A stretch of DNA of 64,000 nt from Pyrocephalus nanus. Taxonomy: Eukaryota > Chordata > Aves > Passeriformes > Tyrannidae. Numbering within the stretch: the stretch's first letter is position 1; every line of letters begins with the position of its first letter. A program made the position numbers and the translations under genes. The notes below the pieces were generated by a model. That model had not been told where the DNA came from. It searched no databases and was given only the letters and a program-made list of their open reading frames with translations. Positions 11,696 to 22,645 of the stretch are shown here, piece after piece. The DNA is taken from assembly GCA_038380795.1 (NCBI GenBank), contig CM076263.1, forward strand, positions 201,001 to 265,000, in the 5' to 3' direction.

Positions 11696-13589
11696 TCCAA
11701 CCCCTTCCAGCCTTGGAATTCCTGGACTGTTTTTGCCGCTTCCCTCCTGGTTCCTGGTGCCCCTTCCCCATTCCAGCTGCAGAGCAGGAGCTACCTGACA
11801 TAACAGAGGTGGTGTGAAAGGGAAGTAATGTTCCCAGTCTTGCAAATCCCAAACACGCCGGGGTGAAATGGAATCCCACTTGAGGGAATGTTGAAACCAG
11901 TCCCGCAGAAGGCAAAAAAACCACAGAGCCAGCTGAGTCAGAGCCCCAGCATGGAAAATTCCTGCCCAGATGCTTACAATTTAGCAACTGGAAGCAGGGC
12001 CTAATCTGCACGAAACTTCCCTAATCTGCATGAAATTCCAGCTCTTCTCAGGATGTTCAGAGCCCTTGGAAGCACAAACCTAAATATTCCTGGTAGGCAA
12101 AGCCAGGAGAGGGATGGAAGTCCAAAGAACCGGCAGCTGTCACATGATGACCACAAGAACCACAACAAATTATCACCCAGATGTCACCACCTAATCCAGC
12201 AGCACCTGGAGCCTCCCTGGAATCACAGGATCCTGGAATCTCCTCACTCGAAGGCGAATCACTGAATCCAGCTCCTGGCCCTGCACAGCACAATCCCAAA
12301 TTCCCCCCGGGAGCCTTGAACAGCTTTCCTGCAGGGAAATGCTCCAGAAGTTAGACAGGGTGGAAAAGCAGTGGGGAATGATTTAATGCCCCTTTAACAA
12401 GGTACTCCAAGGAGCAGGACCAGCAGCATTCCCAGCGAGGACTCCTGAGAATGGGAGAGGCTGTGAGAAGTGACACTGGATGGGCCACACTTGGGGTTAG
12501 TGGTGGACTCCATGGTCCCAGGGGCTTTTCCAGCCTGAATCCTGTGATTCCACAGCCCCCACCCCAAGGCAGGAGCCACTCCAGCCGAGCCGCCGGGACA
12601 CACCAGTAGGAACCAGTGTAAGAGGGACGATTGTCACGCTCTGCAGCAGCTGCCAAGGGAAAGGGGAGGAAGGATGGAAAGGAACCCACAGGCGGATCCT
12701 GACACCCAAACTGACAGGGAGCTTTCCCTGGGAGAGGCCAGAGCACTGCCAGGGGAAGGGAAATGAGGGAACCCATCTGGAATAAGGAGAGTCGGAGCCA
12801 CAGCCTGATCTGAGTGGAGAGCCCTGTGCATAAATTCCTCCTAAAATCCCAAATGCTGACACAACAACCGGAGCACAGAACAGTCCCAGACTCCATCCCG
12901 GATATCCGTAACTGCAGCGTCTGTCCTGCTGCTGCTTATGGGTTCTCATTCCCACTCAAAGCTCTCCCACAGCCCATTCCCTGGGAATGCTGGAGCAGGA
13001 GGGACACCTGCATCCATCCCACCAGCCGGGAAAACCTCTCCAAGAGAATTAAGGAGGACCTTCTAGAAACACCAGGATGCTCCCAAAATTCCTTATCAGG
13101 AACTCTGGAATCCTGAATCCTTCTTCATTCCTTCCCCGGGTGCCCCCAACTGCATTTTTATAAACAAAATATTTCTTAAACCAAAGGAAAACACTGCTTT
13201 CCTTAAAACTGGGAAAGGCAGGGCTGAGATTTTTTGGGAAGCCTCAGCCAGGCAGGAGAGTGGGAAGCAGCAGCAAGGGCTCTTCCCTGGCTCTCCGTGC
13301 TCTCCCTCAGCCCCATGGCGTGAGGGAAGGGAGGGAGTGGTGAAATTTCCCTGCTTTTCTTGGCTTCTCCTGAGCCTTTCCCAAAGTGTCGTAACCATGC
13401 CTTGGCCGGGAATCCACACGAACCACTCCAAGCTCCAACACCGCTCAACAACTCCCAACGGTTTCCCAATCCCGCGGGCCGAGGGACGGCTGGGAGGGCT
13501 GTGGAATGATCTATGGCAGCCCCAGCTCCATGTTTTCCTTGGAGCGGGCTCAGGGCTGTAAAGCGGAGCCGGGTGAGTTCCCTGACGGA
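11696..13589. other. TCF4 intron 5, no gene seen
   Basis: Unique-looking intron DNA. A possible CR1-type trace occurs at about 12,480-12,560 (GTGGACTCCATGGTCCC, CCTGTGATTCCACAG), too decayed to call. Confidence 0.6.
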
Positions 13590-13690
13590 ACAGGGGCGGG
13601 ATCTTGGCCGAGCCGGAGCATTACGGACACTCTGACATCATCTATTTACTTTAATCAACCTCATTTATCAGCCTTCATTAAATGCAGGAG
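13590..13690. promoter_or_regulatory. Candidate conserved noncoding element near exon 5
   Basis: About 1 kb downstream of exon 5 in gene direction. It contains TGACATCATC, TTTACTTTAATCAACC and a TTCATTAAATGCA end, and has no CR1 or simple repeat. Confidence 0.28.
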
Positions 13691-13786
13691 CCAGCAGTGA
13701 CTCCTGAACAATCCCAGCCTCTCCTTGGGCCCCGCAGGGATGACCAGAGCTTTATCCCAGGAGCACCAAGGCTGCAAAAGCCTTCC

Positions 13787-14130
13787 AGGATCCATGGAGT
13801 CCAGGCTGGGACTGATCCCGGGCCACAGCACCGAGTGCCACCTCCAGGGATGGGCATCCACCACCTCTCTGGGCAGCCTCTGCCGAGGCCTGACCGCACC
13901 TGACCCTCCCCTGAAGCAACCTGAGGCAATTCCCTCTCCTCCTGTCCCTCGTTCCCTGGGAGCAGAGCCCACTTTCCCCCTGGATCCATCAGGGAGTTGC
14001 AGAGCCAGAAGGTCCCCCTGAGCCTCTTTTTCTCCAGGCTGAGCCCCCCCCAGCTCCCTCAGCCGCTCCTGCTGCTCCAGCCCCTTCCCAGCTCCGTTCC
14101 CTTCCCTGCACACGCTCCAGCCCCTCCGTG
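13787..14130 (-). mobile_element. Divergent CR1-like LINE fragment
   Basis: Belongs to the subfamily with CACTGAGTGCCAC, CCACCTCTCTGGGCAGCC and TCTCCAGGCTGAGCCCC in reverse orientation. It extends further 5' than most copies here. Confidence 0.75.
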
Positions 14131-14704
14131 TCCTGTACCTGGAGAGCTCGGAACTGATCCCAGGATTCCCCATCATGAATGATCTTGTCCAGGTCCAATC
14201 CCATCCAGATCCTGATCCAATCCTAGGTCTCTCGCCCACCCAGGCCCCCCTCACTCAGATCCAAGGATTTGGAGTCCAGATCCCAGCAGGCAGCAATCCA
14301 TCCCATGCCAAACAATAGTCCCAGTGTCCCTCAGGAGCTATTTGTTCCCTTTAGTTGCTATTTATCTATTGCATTTTCAAAAAGCTTTTTCTGCTTTAAA
14401 AATCCTATTCCCTGTTCAACTGGGCAAGGAAAAGCTGAGCCTCAAGGGAACACCTTTTACCTCTCTGGGCAAATTTTGCATCTCAAGTCCAGCAAGAAAA
14501 CACAGTTCCATATACATATAACATATAAAAAACAATAAGCATCACCACAGCACATTTTTATACCTCAAAACATGAAAAATCAGGAATATCCCATGTCCTC
14601 ACCCTTCTGAGGAAGGATGAGAGATTTAAACCCTCTGGATTTTGTTTCTGCTTCATTTATCCCACTTTCAGCCCCAATTAAGGTAGGAAATTCCATGTCC
14701 TTAC

Positions 14705-14801
14705 TTTGTATCCTGGAATTGACAAAGGGAGGAGAGAGATTGTCGTGGGAGCCGAGGTCTCTGCTGGCCATGTGATCGTAGTGAGTCCCATCTCCATAGT
14801 T
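14705..14801 (-). CDS. TCF4: TCF4 exon 5
   Basis: This 97-bp exon has a CTGGCAG| acceptor (AG at 14802-14803) and a CAAA|GTAAGG donor. It enters in phase 0 and encodes 32 codons, [15 protein letters not shown] then [17 protein letters not shown], plus the first base of a Ser codon completed by exon 6. Relative to human, Pro to His and Thr to Ala changes are seen near the start, and the [13 protein letters not shown] core is unchanged. This peptide separates TCF4 from TCF12 (GAHEGLSPTPFMNS) and TCF3. Open frame continues past the donor into the intron, but the strong GTAAGG donor and the known exon structure set the end. Confidence 0.97.
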
Positions 14802-15882
14802 CTGCCAGGAAACCAGGAGAAAACACACATTGGAGCAGCGTTTCCCTGAGCCCCAAGCCCATCATTCCCTGCTAAATGTTAAGCCTGCTCTGCGAAGCAT
14901 CATTCCCAGATTTTTTCCCCCGGCATGTCAGGCTCCAGAGAGTTTTTAATGCTGTTTCAAAGTTTTGGTTCACCCCAAATTGACTTTGCCGTGGGGAGAA
15001 TCCCGAACAGAGGACTGGGATGATGTTCCTGGAATTCTGTGCTGGGCAATAAACCCTCTCAGAAGAGTCCTCCTGCTCACAATACGGAAGAAAGAGTCAG
15101 GAGAAGCCGAGTCTCCTGCTGTGGGAATGCCATTCCAGCAGGGAAAAGCAAGGTCAGGCTGTTTGTGGAATAATTCCGGCAGTTAATGCCCGGCCCTGAT
15201 TCAAATTCCCGAATTCCTCCCAGGCTCGTGCTCCCTTTCTTTCTATCTCCCAACTTCATTCAGGGGTTTGGAGGCAGAAATAATCAGTGTGTGCCAATTC
15301 CCAACTTCCTTTTCAAAACATTTTTCCCTGGGAAGCAATACAAGTGTCAAGGGGGAAAAAAGGGGAGACAAATCAACATGCCGGGCGGGAATGACGTCAG
15401 GGATGCAAAGCAGGACGGAGAAGAAAAGGTGCTGGGATTCCTCCCCTCTGAGGGATGCGGAAATCAGGGATCCCCCTGGGCCACCCGGAGGGAAAGGCCC
15501 TGGACTGAGGATGAGGAGGGGATGGAGAGGGGGTGGAGAGGGGATGGAGGGTCCGATCCTGCTGCTCCTCCCCACTCCAGGGCACAAAGCCACCGGAGCC
15601 CTGAGCCTTCAAATTAATGGGAAAACAATAGAACAGGAATTGAAATGGATTTAAATCGGGGCATGAGGAAGAGAGAAGCCACTTTTTGCCCACCCTGAGT
15701 GTTTTCCATATGTTTGGAGGGAATAAAGGGGGATAAGCCAGGGACGAGCAGCGCAGAGCTCAGGCACCAGCCATGCCCAGCCTGGAGGAAGGGAAAAGCT
15801 GGAATGCTCCATTAGGAACAGGGGCAGAAGGGGCAGAGCTGGGATGCTGCAGCTGGGAACAGGGGCAGGAAGGTCAGTGGTC

Positions 15883-15935
15883 ATGGAATGCCCCAGGGTG
15901 GCCATGGAATGGCCAGGGATGGCCATGGAATGTAA
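15883..15935. repeat. Short tandem GGCCATGGAATGG units
   Basis: Three copies of CATGGAATG spaced about 20 bases apart (TCATGGAATGCC, GCCATGGAATGG, GCCATGGAATGT). Confidence 0.7.
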
Positions 15936-16111
15936 GTCCTGGCACAGGGATGGGGGTTGGCCTTTCCCTCAGGCTTGGGGACACTCCCAATCCCTAAAAA
16001 TCCCAGTGCAAAGGGTGAAACCCTGGGAAACAGCCTGTGCTCCAGCTGCGCTCGAGTGGGGCCGGGGCTGAGGGATCCCAGCAATAAAGGTTTAATTAAT
16101 ATCCCTAAAAA

Positions 16112-16200
16112 TCATGGGATGGCTGGGGATGGAAGGGACCTTCCAGATCATCCCATGGGCAGGCAGGGACACTTTCCCAGGGCCCAGGATGCTCCAGTTA
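16112..16200 (-). mobile_element. CR1 LINE relic in intron 3
   Basis: ATGGGATGGCTGGGGATGG then GAAGGGACCTTCCAGATCATC and GGCAGGGACAC; the core is deleted. It ends about 165 bases from exon 4. Confidence 0.7.
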
Positions 16201-16366
16201 TCACTGGAGGTGACACTGGAGCAGGTTCCAAATCCGAGCCCAGGCTCAGGTTTGAATATTAAAAGCCTCACGAAAAGGCCTTTTAATGAGCAGCCGAGCG
16301 GCCGGGCCGGTTTTTCCTGGAGATTGCACGTTTCCATGCTGAGGGAGGGAGATTAGATGTACTTAC

Positions 16367-16428
16367 CCGGGATGGACTCGGATGTCCTGCATTCCCCCAG
16401 GACCCTGAGCTGGTTCTGTCTTCTACAT
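16367..16428 (-). CDS. TCF4: TCF4 exon 4
   Basis: This 62-bp exon lies between a CCCCAG| acceptor (AG at 16429-16430) and a CGG|GTAAGT donor. Its first two bases complete the Asn codon begun by exon 3, and then 20 codons read VEDRTSSGSWGNAGHPSPSR. Compared with the human sequence as I know it ([20 protein letters not shown]), two conservative changes are seen, Ser to Thr and Gly to Ala. The exon is too short and too split to stand out as an open frame and is supported by homology, splice sites and frame. It belongs to the Ser/Gly/Pro-rich linker after the activation helix. It lies 28.6 kb from exon 3 and 1.6 kb from exon 5. Confidence 0.96.
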
Positions 16429-16469
16429 CTGGGGACAAGGAAGTTCTTTAGTGGCAATAATTCCTTCCT

Positions 16470-16615
16470 TTTGTGCCGGCACTTTTAAATTAACGCTTCA
16501 AATTAATCTCCCGGTGCCTTTAATTAAGAACCGGGGGCCGGGAAGCGGCTCCTGACCCGCAGCTCCAATTAACTCATTGAAATGCGCGGCGGGAACGAGC
16601 TGGACCCTCAGGAAC
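16470..16615. promoter_or_regulatory. Candidate conserved noncoding element upstream of exon 4
   Basis: Three TTAA/TAATTA-type sites (TAAATTAACG, AAATTAATC, TTTAATTAAG) and CCAATTAACTCATTG within 120 bases, 40 bases upstream of exon 4's acceptor in gene direction. The block is free of repeats. Confidence 0.28.
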
Positions 16616-16877
16616 GGGGGCTGGAGCGGCACAATTCCAGCACTGCACTGAGTTCCTGACACTCGGGAGTGGCTTCGCTGACACAGCTCCAACCCGACCC
16701 AAATCTCCAGCACAGAACAGGGATGGACAAACAGGTCACACCCAACTGTCGACAGGAAAAGCTGGGGGTGAAAGGGCAGGGTGTGTTTTACTATTGAGGG
16801 TCACCCAGGGAAGGGGAGGTGGGATGTGCCGGATCCGTGGGTACACTGGGACATTCCCAATATTCCTGCTCTGGTTT

Positions 16878-17010
16878 TCACAGAAGGGATTGGGGTGGAA
16901 GGCATTCAAAGGATCATCTGGTTCCCACCCAGACACCTTTCACTATCCCAGGTTGCTCCAACCTGGCCTGGGACACTTCCAGGGAAGGGGAATACATAAC
17001 CTCCCTGGAA
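16878..17010 (-). mobile_element. CR1 LINE fragment
   Basis: AGGATCATCTGGTTCC, CACTATCCCAGGTTGCTCC and GACACTTCCAGGGAAGGGG in order. Confidence 0.83.
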
Positions 17011-17636
17011 AAAACACATGGAAACACTGGAAGTGCTCAAATCCCTTCCTTTTTATGTCAAGCTTCAGGAAATGGGATTGACATGGATCTCAAACAGTCT
17101 TACTGCCCATTCCCAGCTCAATCCCATGTCCCCACACCATCCCTATGGAATATCAGCATCCCTTGCCTTTTCCACGCACAAACAGGAGCTTTAATGGAAT
17201 TCAAAACCCACATTTTGGGTGTTTCTGGCTGGAAAAACTTTCTCCAAGTCCTGCCAAAACCCACCAGCAGCTCCCTTCCCACCTGTCCATCCGGCTTCTG
17301 GGAGCAGTGGGAATTTGAGGAACACTCAAAATCCAGGTGCTGGGACCGAATCCAGGGGATTTCCAAGACCCAAATCCTGACATATTCATATTTAATTAAA
17401 CTCCAGGAAATAAAGAAAAAGGGAAAGAAACTGTGTATCATTTCCCTGACAGACCCACTCAACCATTCCAGAGGGTTAATTAGAAGGATCCTTAAAAATC
17501 ACCCGTGTTGTGGAACAGCCAATTCACTCTGCAGAGCTAAAAACCACTGGATGTTATCCCAGGGATTGGGATGGGCAGAGCTTCCATCGTCAGCACCTGG
17601 AGGGCTCTGGGCAGTTTGGGTTATTTTGGAAGCAAA

Positions 17637-17812
17637 TGGGGTGGGATGGGAAGGGTTTTAAGGACTGTGCAGTCCCGTGTGCAGGGACACCTTCCAGAGA
17701 CCAGGTTATTCCAAGCTGGCCTTGGACACTTCCAGGGATGGGGCATCTTCTGGGAAATCCATCCCAGGGCCTCCCCACCCTCCCAGCCGGGAATTCCTTC
17801 CCCATGTGCCAG
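17637..17812 (-). mobile_element. CR1 LINE fragment
   Basis: Reverse copy with GCAGGGACACCTTCCAGAG, GACACTTCCAGGGATGGGGC and GGGCCTCCCCACCCTCCCAG. Confidence 0.85.
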
Positions 17813-17929
17813 GGCTCCTTGGAAGAACGAGGAGCAGTGCGTGCCGCGCATTATGCCCGGAGTCTCGTGCCGGCTTCTCCCAGTTTTCCCTGTCTTTGTG
17901 CTCCAGAGGTGCCGAGTGCTCCCGACTCC

Positions 17930-18085
17930 CTGCAAGCCATCAATGAGGGGCCCTAATGAAGTAACTGTGACGGACAAATCCATTTCTCCAGCCCTAATCG
18001 AATCGGGACAGGTTGACACAACACAGGGGCCTAATCCGGTTATTGCCCGTAATTGGAAAAAGGCCCTTTAGTTCTCATTAGGACA
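17930..18085. promoter_or_regulatory. Candidate conserved noncoding element, intron 3
   Basis: Repeat-free block with three CCTAAT motifs (near 17,952, 17,993 and 18,030), AACTGTGACGGAC and CCGTAATTGG, lying between CR1 fragments. Function unknown. Confidence 0.3.
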
Positions 18086-18308
18086 ATCTGCGGGGATCGG
18101 CTCCCACTCTGGTGCTTCCCGAGAAAAGCCCCAAATCCAAGCCCCGAACCCTTGTGCAGAGAGGAACACGGAGCTCTTGGTTTAACCCCGAGGCTTTGCC
18201 TCAGCTCCAGAGAAAAGAAGGGGAAGACAGGGATCTTTGAGCCCTAGAACAAGCTCCAGCTGTGGAAAAAGCTGCATTTGGGAAATATCCTACATTTCCC
18301 GAGCTTCT

Positions 18309-18400
18309 CAAACTCATGGAATCATCACACAGTTGGAAGAGACCTCCAAGAGTCCCTGCCCATGGCATGGGGTGGGACTGGATGGTCCTGAAGGTTTGTA
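18309..18400. mobile_element. Possible CR1 relic with rearranged parts
   Basis: ATGGAATCATCACACAGTTGG reads as a minus-strand start, but TCCCTGCCCATGGCATGGGG reads as plus. Either two tiny relics meet here or an inversion has occurred. Confidence 0.4.
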
Positions 18401-18697
18401 GGCTCCTAAACCAAATTCCAGGTTTACTGTGGTGCCTTCAAGTCCTGCCACGGGGGTGAATGGGAATGGGAAACTCCAGTGGCTCCAAAGTCACGGCAAA
18501 AGTCCTCCAGGGACTTATTGGAGCTTGGATTTATCCCAGAGTTATAAGCTGGGACACTGATGTCATTTGCACAGAACTCCAGAATTTGGAAAAACAACCT
18601 CATTTAACCACACAGACAAAAAGGAAATCATCATGGGCAGATTTGAGAATTTTTTTCGGGAAATACATGATCAAAAAGATGGGATTTAACAAATCAG

Positions 18698-18850
18698 GGG
18701 ATCATGGATGGTTTGGCTGGAAGGCATTTCAAGGATCATCCAGTGCCACAGGCACAGACACCTCACACTATCCCAGGCTGCTCCAACCTGGCCTTGGACA
18801 ATTCCAAGGATGGAGCAGCCACAGCTTCTCTGGGACATCTGGAACAAGAT
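18698..18850 (-). mobile_element. CR1 LINE fragment
   Basis: GATCATGGATGGTTTGGCTG to GCAGCCACAGCTTCTCTGGG with the usual landmarks between. Confidence 0.83.
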
Positions 18851-19338
18851 GATCCTTAAAATCCCATTTGTCCTTGTAGGAATTATGTCAAAACCAGAGC
18901 AAACCTGGAGATTGGATTAGCTCAGGGATTGGGAAGTTTAAACTGCACATCCCCCAGGCCCTTCTCTTCGGGAAGCTTTTGGCTCCAAATATCAGCAGGA
19001 CTTGAGAAAACAAACCCCAAACAACAGGCAGGGAGGGAGGGAAGGGGAAGAAAGTCATTCCTGGGATCAGAGGGGCCCTTTATTTGGTGCCTGAAATTCC
19101 CAAAGCCTGCACAGATATCCACGGAGACACCGCTGTGAAACACCATCAGGGTAAACAAACTCAACTGTTCCCAGTCTGGATATTCCCAACAAAGATGCCA
19201 TTGTCCTGCTGTGGGGTGAGCTCACAAACCCCCACATTGTTGGACAGCCCTACTCAGATATTTTCTGCTCCATCTGCACCATTCCAGTTTTTCCAGAGCT
19301 CTGAAGAGACCTGCTGGCTCTCACAACTGGGTGGCCGC

Positions 19339-19475
19339 TCCATCCCTGGAATGTCCTGGGCTGGGTGAGATGGGGCTTGGAGCAACCTGGGATAGTGGAA
19401 AGTGTCCCTGCCCATGGCAGGGGGTGGGATGGGGTGATCCTTAAGCCATTCCAAGCCGTGCCATGGTTCCCAAGG
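19339..19475 (+). mobile_element. CR1 LINE 3' end
   Basis: GGGCTTGGAGCAACCTGGG, TGCCCATGGCAGGGGGTGGG and a shortened GGTGATCCTTAAGCCATTCC end. Confidence 0.83.
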
Positions 19476-19799
19476 CTGTGGAACAGTGGGATGCTCAGCC
19501 CAGCCCCACTCAGCTCCGAGGAGGGCTCGTGACACCAGGGGTCAGAGGGGACCTTGTTCCAGCCTTTGCTTTTGTTCCCTGTCTGGGATAAAGTTGCACT
19601 GAGCTCCTAAAGAAATAAATTCCCAGAGTTTTGGACAACTTGCAGACAGAGAAATCCCAAATCACTCCAAAGCACAGGGCATAAAGGGTCCTGGTCTGAC
19701 CTCAGACGGGATGCAAGGGAAATCAGACCCCACCAGGAGAAGACATGCAGTGGAATGCAAGGACATTTTGTGCTCAGTCTGGGGGGCTTGGGGAAGGGA

Positions 19800-19935
19800 A
19801 TTTTAATTTCAGTTTAATTTCAGTGGCCTGCTCTGTCTGCCAATGATATCAAAGGCCATTTGCATATAAAGTGTGTGGTTTGCCCTCGGCAAACACTGGG
19901 AGCCACTGGCAGGAGCAGATCCGTAACTTCCCAGG
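19800..19935. promoter_or_regulatory. Octamer/TATA-like block, intron 3
   Basis: Contains TTTAATTTCAG repeats, then CCATTTGCATATAAAG near 19,856-19,871, in which an octamer and a TATA-like string overlap, and then GGTTTGCCCTCGGCAAAC, an imperfect palindrome resembling an NFI site. Transcription direction would be plus, opposite to TCF4. No exon was recognised downstream. Confidence 0.3.
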
Positions 19936-20162
19936 CGAGGAAGAGCAACCCAAAGGGACAAGTCCCCCCCAGACCAATTCCATAGGAATCGTAAGGCACT
20001 GATTACCTGGATTTTTACAGCAAAGCCAGGGAATTGGGGAAACCCTAAGGACAGCCTGGAATTTTCCTTCTCTAATCCAGCCTTTGGGAGGGAAGATAAA
20101 CCACTGGGAAAAGGTCAGGGAGAGGGGAGGGGTCCATGCCCATGGCAGGGGCTTGGAACCAG

Positions 20163-20226
20163 AATTCTGGGATGGTCTGGCTTGGAAGGGACCTTGGAAG
20201 TGCTCTAATTGCTATCCCCTGCCATG
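20163..20226 (-). mobile_element. CR1 LINE relic
   Basis: ATTCTGGGATGGTCTGGCTT, TGGAAGGGACC and CCCCTGCCATGG only. Confidence 0.65.
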
Positions 20227-20299
20227 GATTTCATTCCCTTCCTCATGGATTTCTGTCCCTCCTGCAGGATAATAACGGACACCAAACGGAATCCTCCGA

Positions 20300-20460
20300 T
20301 CCCACAATGGTTTGGGTTGGGAGGGATTTTAAGGATCATCCCCTGCCATGGGCAGGGACACCTCCCAGTACATCAGTTTGCTGCCAGCCCCATCCAACCA
20401 GGCCACTTCCAGGGCTTGTGGGACATCCACAACTTCTCCGGACAACCTGTTCCCAAGTTA
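20300..20460 (-). mobile_element. CR1 LINE fragment
   Basis: CAATGGTTTGGGTTGGGAGG then CATGGGCAGGGACACCTCCC and CATCCACAACTTCTC; it lies 75 bases right of the previous relic. Confidence 0.8.
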
Positions 20461-21104
20461 TTTCCAAACACATCTGCCAAACCTCCTCCAGCTCCAGCAC
20501 CTGCCCAGCACAGCTTCTCCTCACCTTTCCCTGCATCCAGCTTCCCTGGGCCTTTTCCCAGGACCCTTTGGAGGCACCACAACTCAAACTAAAATGGAAG
20601 CCTGAGAAATCCTTTGGCACCTCTGGAAAACTTGCCCCCTTCCATGCCCATCTGAGCCCCGAGTGCAGCCCTTGAAGTGTCTGCCAGGAATCACTTCTGT
20701 GATGCCGGATGGGATTTGGAAGGGAAAGCTCCTGGAGCGAGGGGCCCTCGAAGGCTCCTTCGTCTCTGCCCTCTGCTCCTGCAGCAGCTGCTCCCTTTCA
20801 ACCTGCCCATAGCCTCAGGAGAAGCTTCCAGAGCTCCCGTTCCAAGGGGGCCATGGTTCCCTCAGGAGGGAATGCGTGAAAAGTGAGGGAATTAAAAGGC
20901 ATGTGGGAGGGGAGGGTGGGAAATGCCCAAAGGAGAGGTTCCAGCACATCCTCTGCCTTTACTCTTTCTCCAGCCCCCACAGGGTGAAACTAGCCCTGAG
21001 CTCCAGAGGTGGCAGCTCTCAGGGCTCTTGGGCTGCTGAGGGGTTATAAAAGGGCTTTTCCAGCAACTCCTGATTACCCTGTAAACACTTTATCCCAATA
21101 AGAT

Positions 21105-21205
21105 CCCAGGATGGTTTGGGGTGGAAGGGGTTTTAAGGAACATCCAGTCCCGTGGGCATGGGCACCTTCCATAGCCCAGGTTATTCCAACTATTCCTCTC
21201 CAGCA
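21105..21205 (-). mobile_element. CR1 LINE 3' end (short)
   Basis: CCCAGGATGGTTTGGGGTGG to CATAGCCCAGGTTATTCC. Confidence 0.8.
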
Positions 21206-22012
21206 ACTCCACATCCTTCCTGCCAGGTTGATCTCAGTGTCACAAGGTGACAAAAGCACTGAGGGGCCCGGCTTTGGTCCCTCACCTGAGGCTATATCCA
21301 TTTAAAAAATCAGAGACCCTATAATTTGACATCCAGACTCTACAAAAGGCACAGAGGAAGCACCAAAGGAATCCAGCCGGCCCCAAACACCACCTTTGCA
21401 CAAGGAGCTGCTTTAGGAGCCGGGAGTTTTCCCGCTCTCCCTGAGAACAAGCAATTAGGGAGGTGCAGAAAGGTAATGGCTTCCCAATGACCCGCTAATG
21501 CCAACATTAGTGCCTTGCAAAGGGAAGCTGCCAGGAATTTGGAGGAAAGCCTGACGATCTGTCTTCCTTTCAGCAATAAAATGTGCTATAAACACGGGCA
21601 GGGGCTGGGATGCACTTCACCCTTCCCACTGCTTTCTTCCAGGCTGGGCTTTACCCCCAGGATAATCCAGGGGCTTTAAAGCAGGCCGGAGATATCCAGC
21701 AGCCCGGAGATATCCATCAAGGTGCCAGACATAGCCTTTTGTTTGGGAGAAGGACCTTTAAACTCCGCTTTATGTCAGTCCATGAAGGGCTGGTTAATCC
21801 TGGGATCACCTCAGCTACTGAAACACAAAATCCCTGCCAGGACACCCACAAACCAGTTGAATGACAAGAGCTGACTCACTATTCCAGGACCACAGGAGTC
21901 CAGGCTGCAGGATAGAACTGGGAGGGTCTTAATCCCAATTTCCATAAGCCAGGATTGGGGCAGGGCTGTCGTGGCTGTCCGGTTCAAAGCATCACATGAT
22001 ATTTGATCTCCA

Positions 22013-22112
22013 GATCCCTGCGAGTGTCCAAGGCCAGGCTGGGGCAAGCTGGTCCAGTGGAAGGGCTTGGAGAAGTTGACCTTTAAGGTCCTTCCAACCC
22101 AGCCCATTCCAC
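22013..22112 (+). mobile_element. CR1 LINE 3' end (internally deleted)
   Basis: GTGTCCAAGGCCAGGCTGGG then GACCTTTAAGGTCCTTCC; the GCCCATGG stretch is missing. Confidence 0.75.
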
Positions 22113-22562
22113 AAGGACATCAGACCCGCATCAACAAGAATTCCCTGGTTTTCCCTTCCAGAACTATCACCGGAGGCTGCAAATCTCATTAGGGCAGGGA
22201 ATGTTTACAGGGAGCATCGACAGGCCAGTCACAAACCCCCCAAAATAAAACATGAGTCAAGTCCCTCTGTGCCAGACAAGGCCTGGGATGGGACCCCTTG
22301 GGAACGCCAGGGCCACGAGCACAATGAGAGCAGGACATGGCTCATTTCCTTTGGCCACAGCCACGGCCCAATCCCAGGGCTTGGAAACTTCCTTCCTGCC
22401 GACATCGGCTGTCGGCAGCTCCGGGACCAACCAACAACATCCTGTTGATGTGTGCACAGCTCCACTGCCCCAAACAGCCCTGCCTGTGCCTCTGTGCTCA
22501 CTGGGGGACACGGAAGAGCCACCCAACACTCCCGGGAATGGCAAGCACGTGGAATTTCACTC

Positions 22563-22645
22563 GTCCGGTGCCGTGGGCACGGACACCTCCCACTAGCCCA
22601 GGTTGCTCCAAGCCCCATCCGGTCCAGCCTGGAATTCCATTCCAG
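22563..22645 (-). mobile_element. CR1 LINE relic
   Basis: GTGCCGTGGGCACGGACACC and TAGCCCAGGTTGCTCCAAGC; 3' end lost. Confidence 0.7.

Larger units (their letters stand above)
14802..16366 (-). other. TCF4: TCF4 intron 4 (1,565 bp)
   Basis: Complete intron with GTAAGT donor and CAG acceptor. It holds a short tandem repeat at 15.9 kb and a CR1 relic at 16.1 kb, and nothing coding. Confidence 0.93.

Noticed and set aside
1..14704. TCF4 exon 6 (TERGSYSSYGRES region).
   Set aside because: Looked for its reverse complement left of exon 5 and found nothing convincing; intron 5 is long in human, so it is probably outside the window.
16819..17661. 280-residue plus-strand frame.
   Set aside because: Starts in a CR1 copy and crosses unique intron DNA; no recognisable motif and low-complexity composition.
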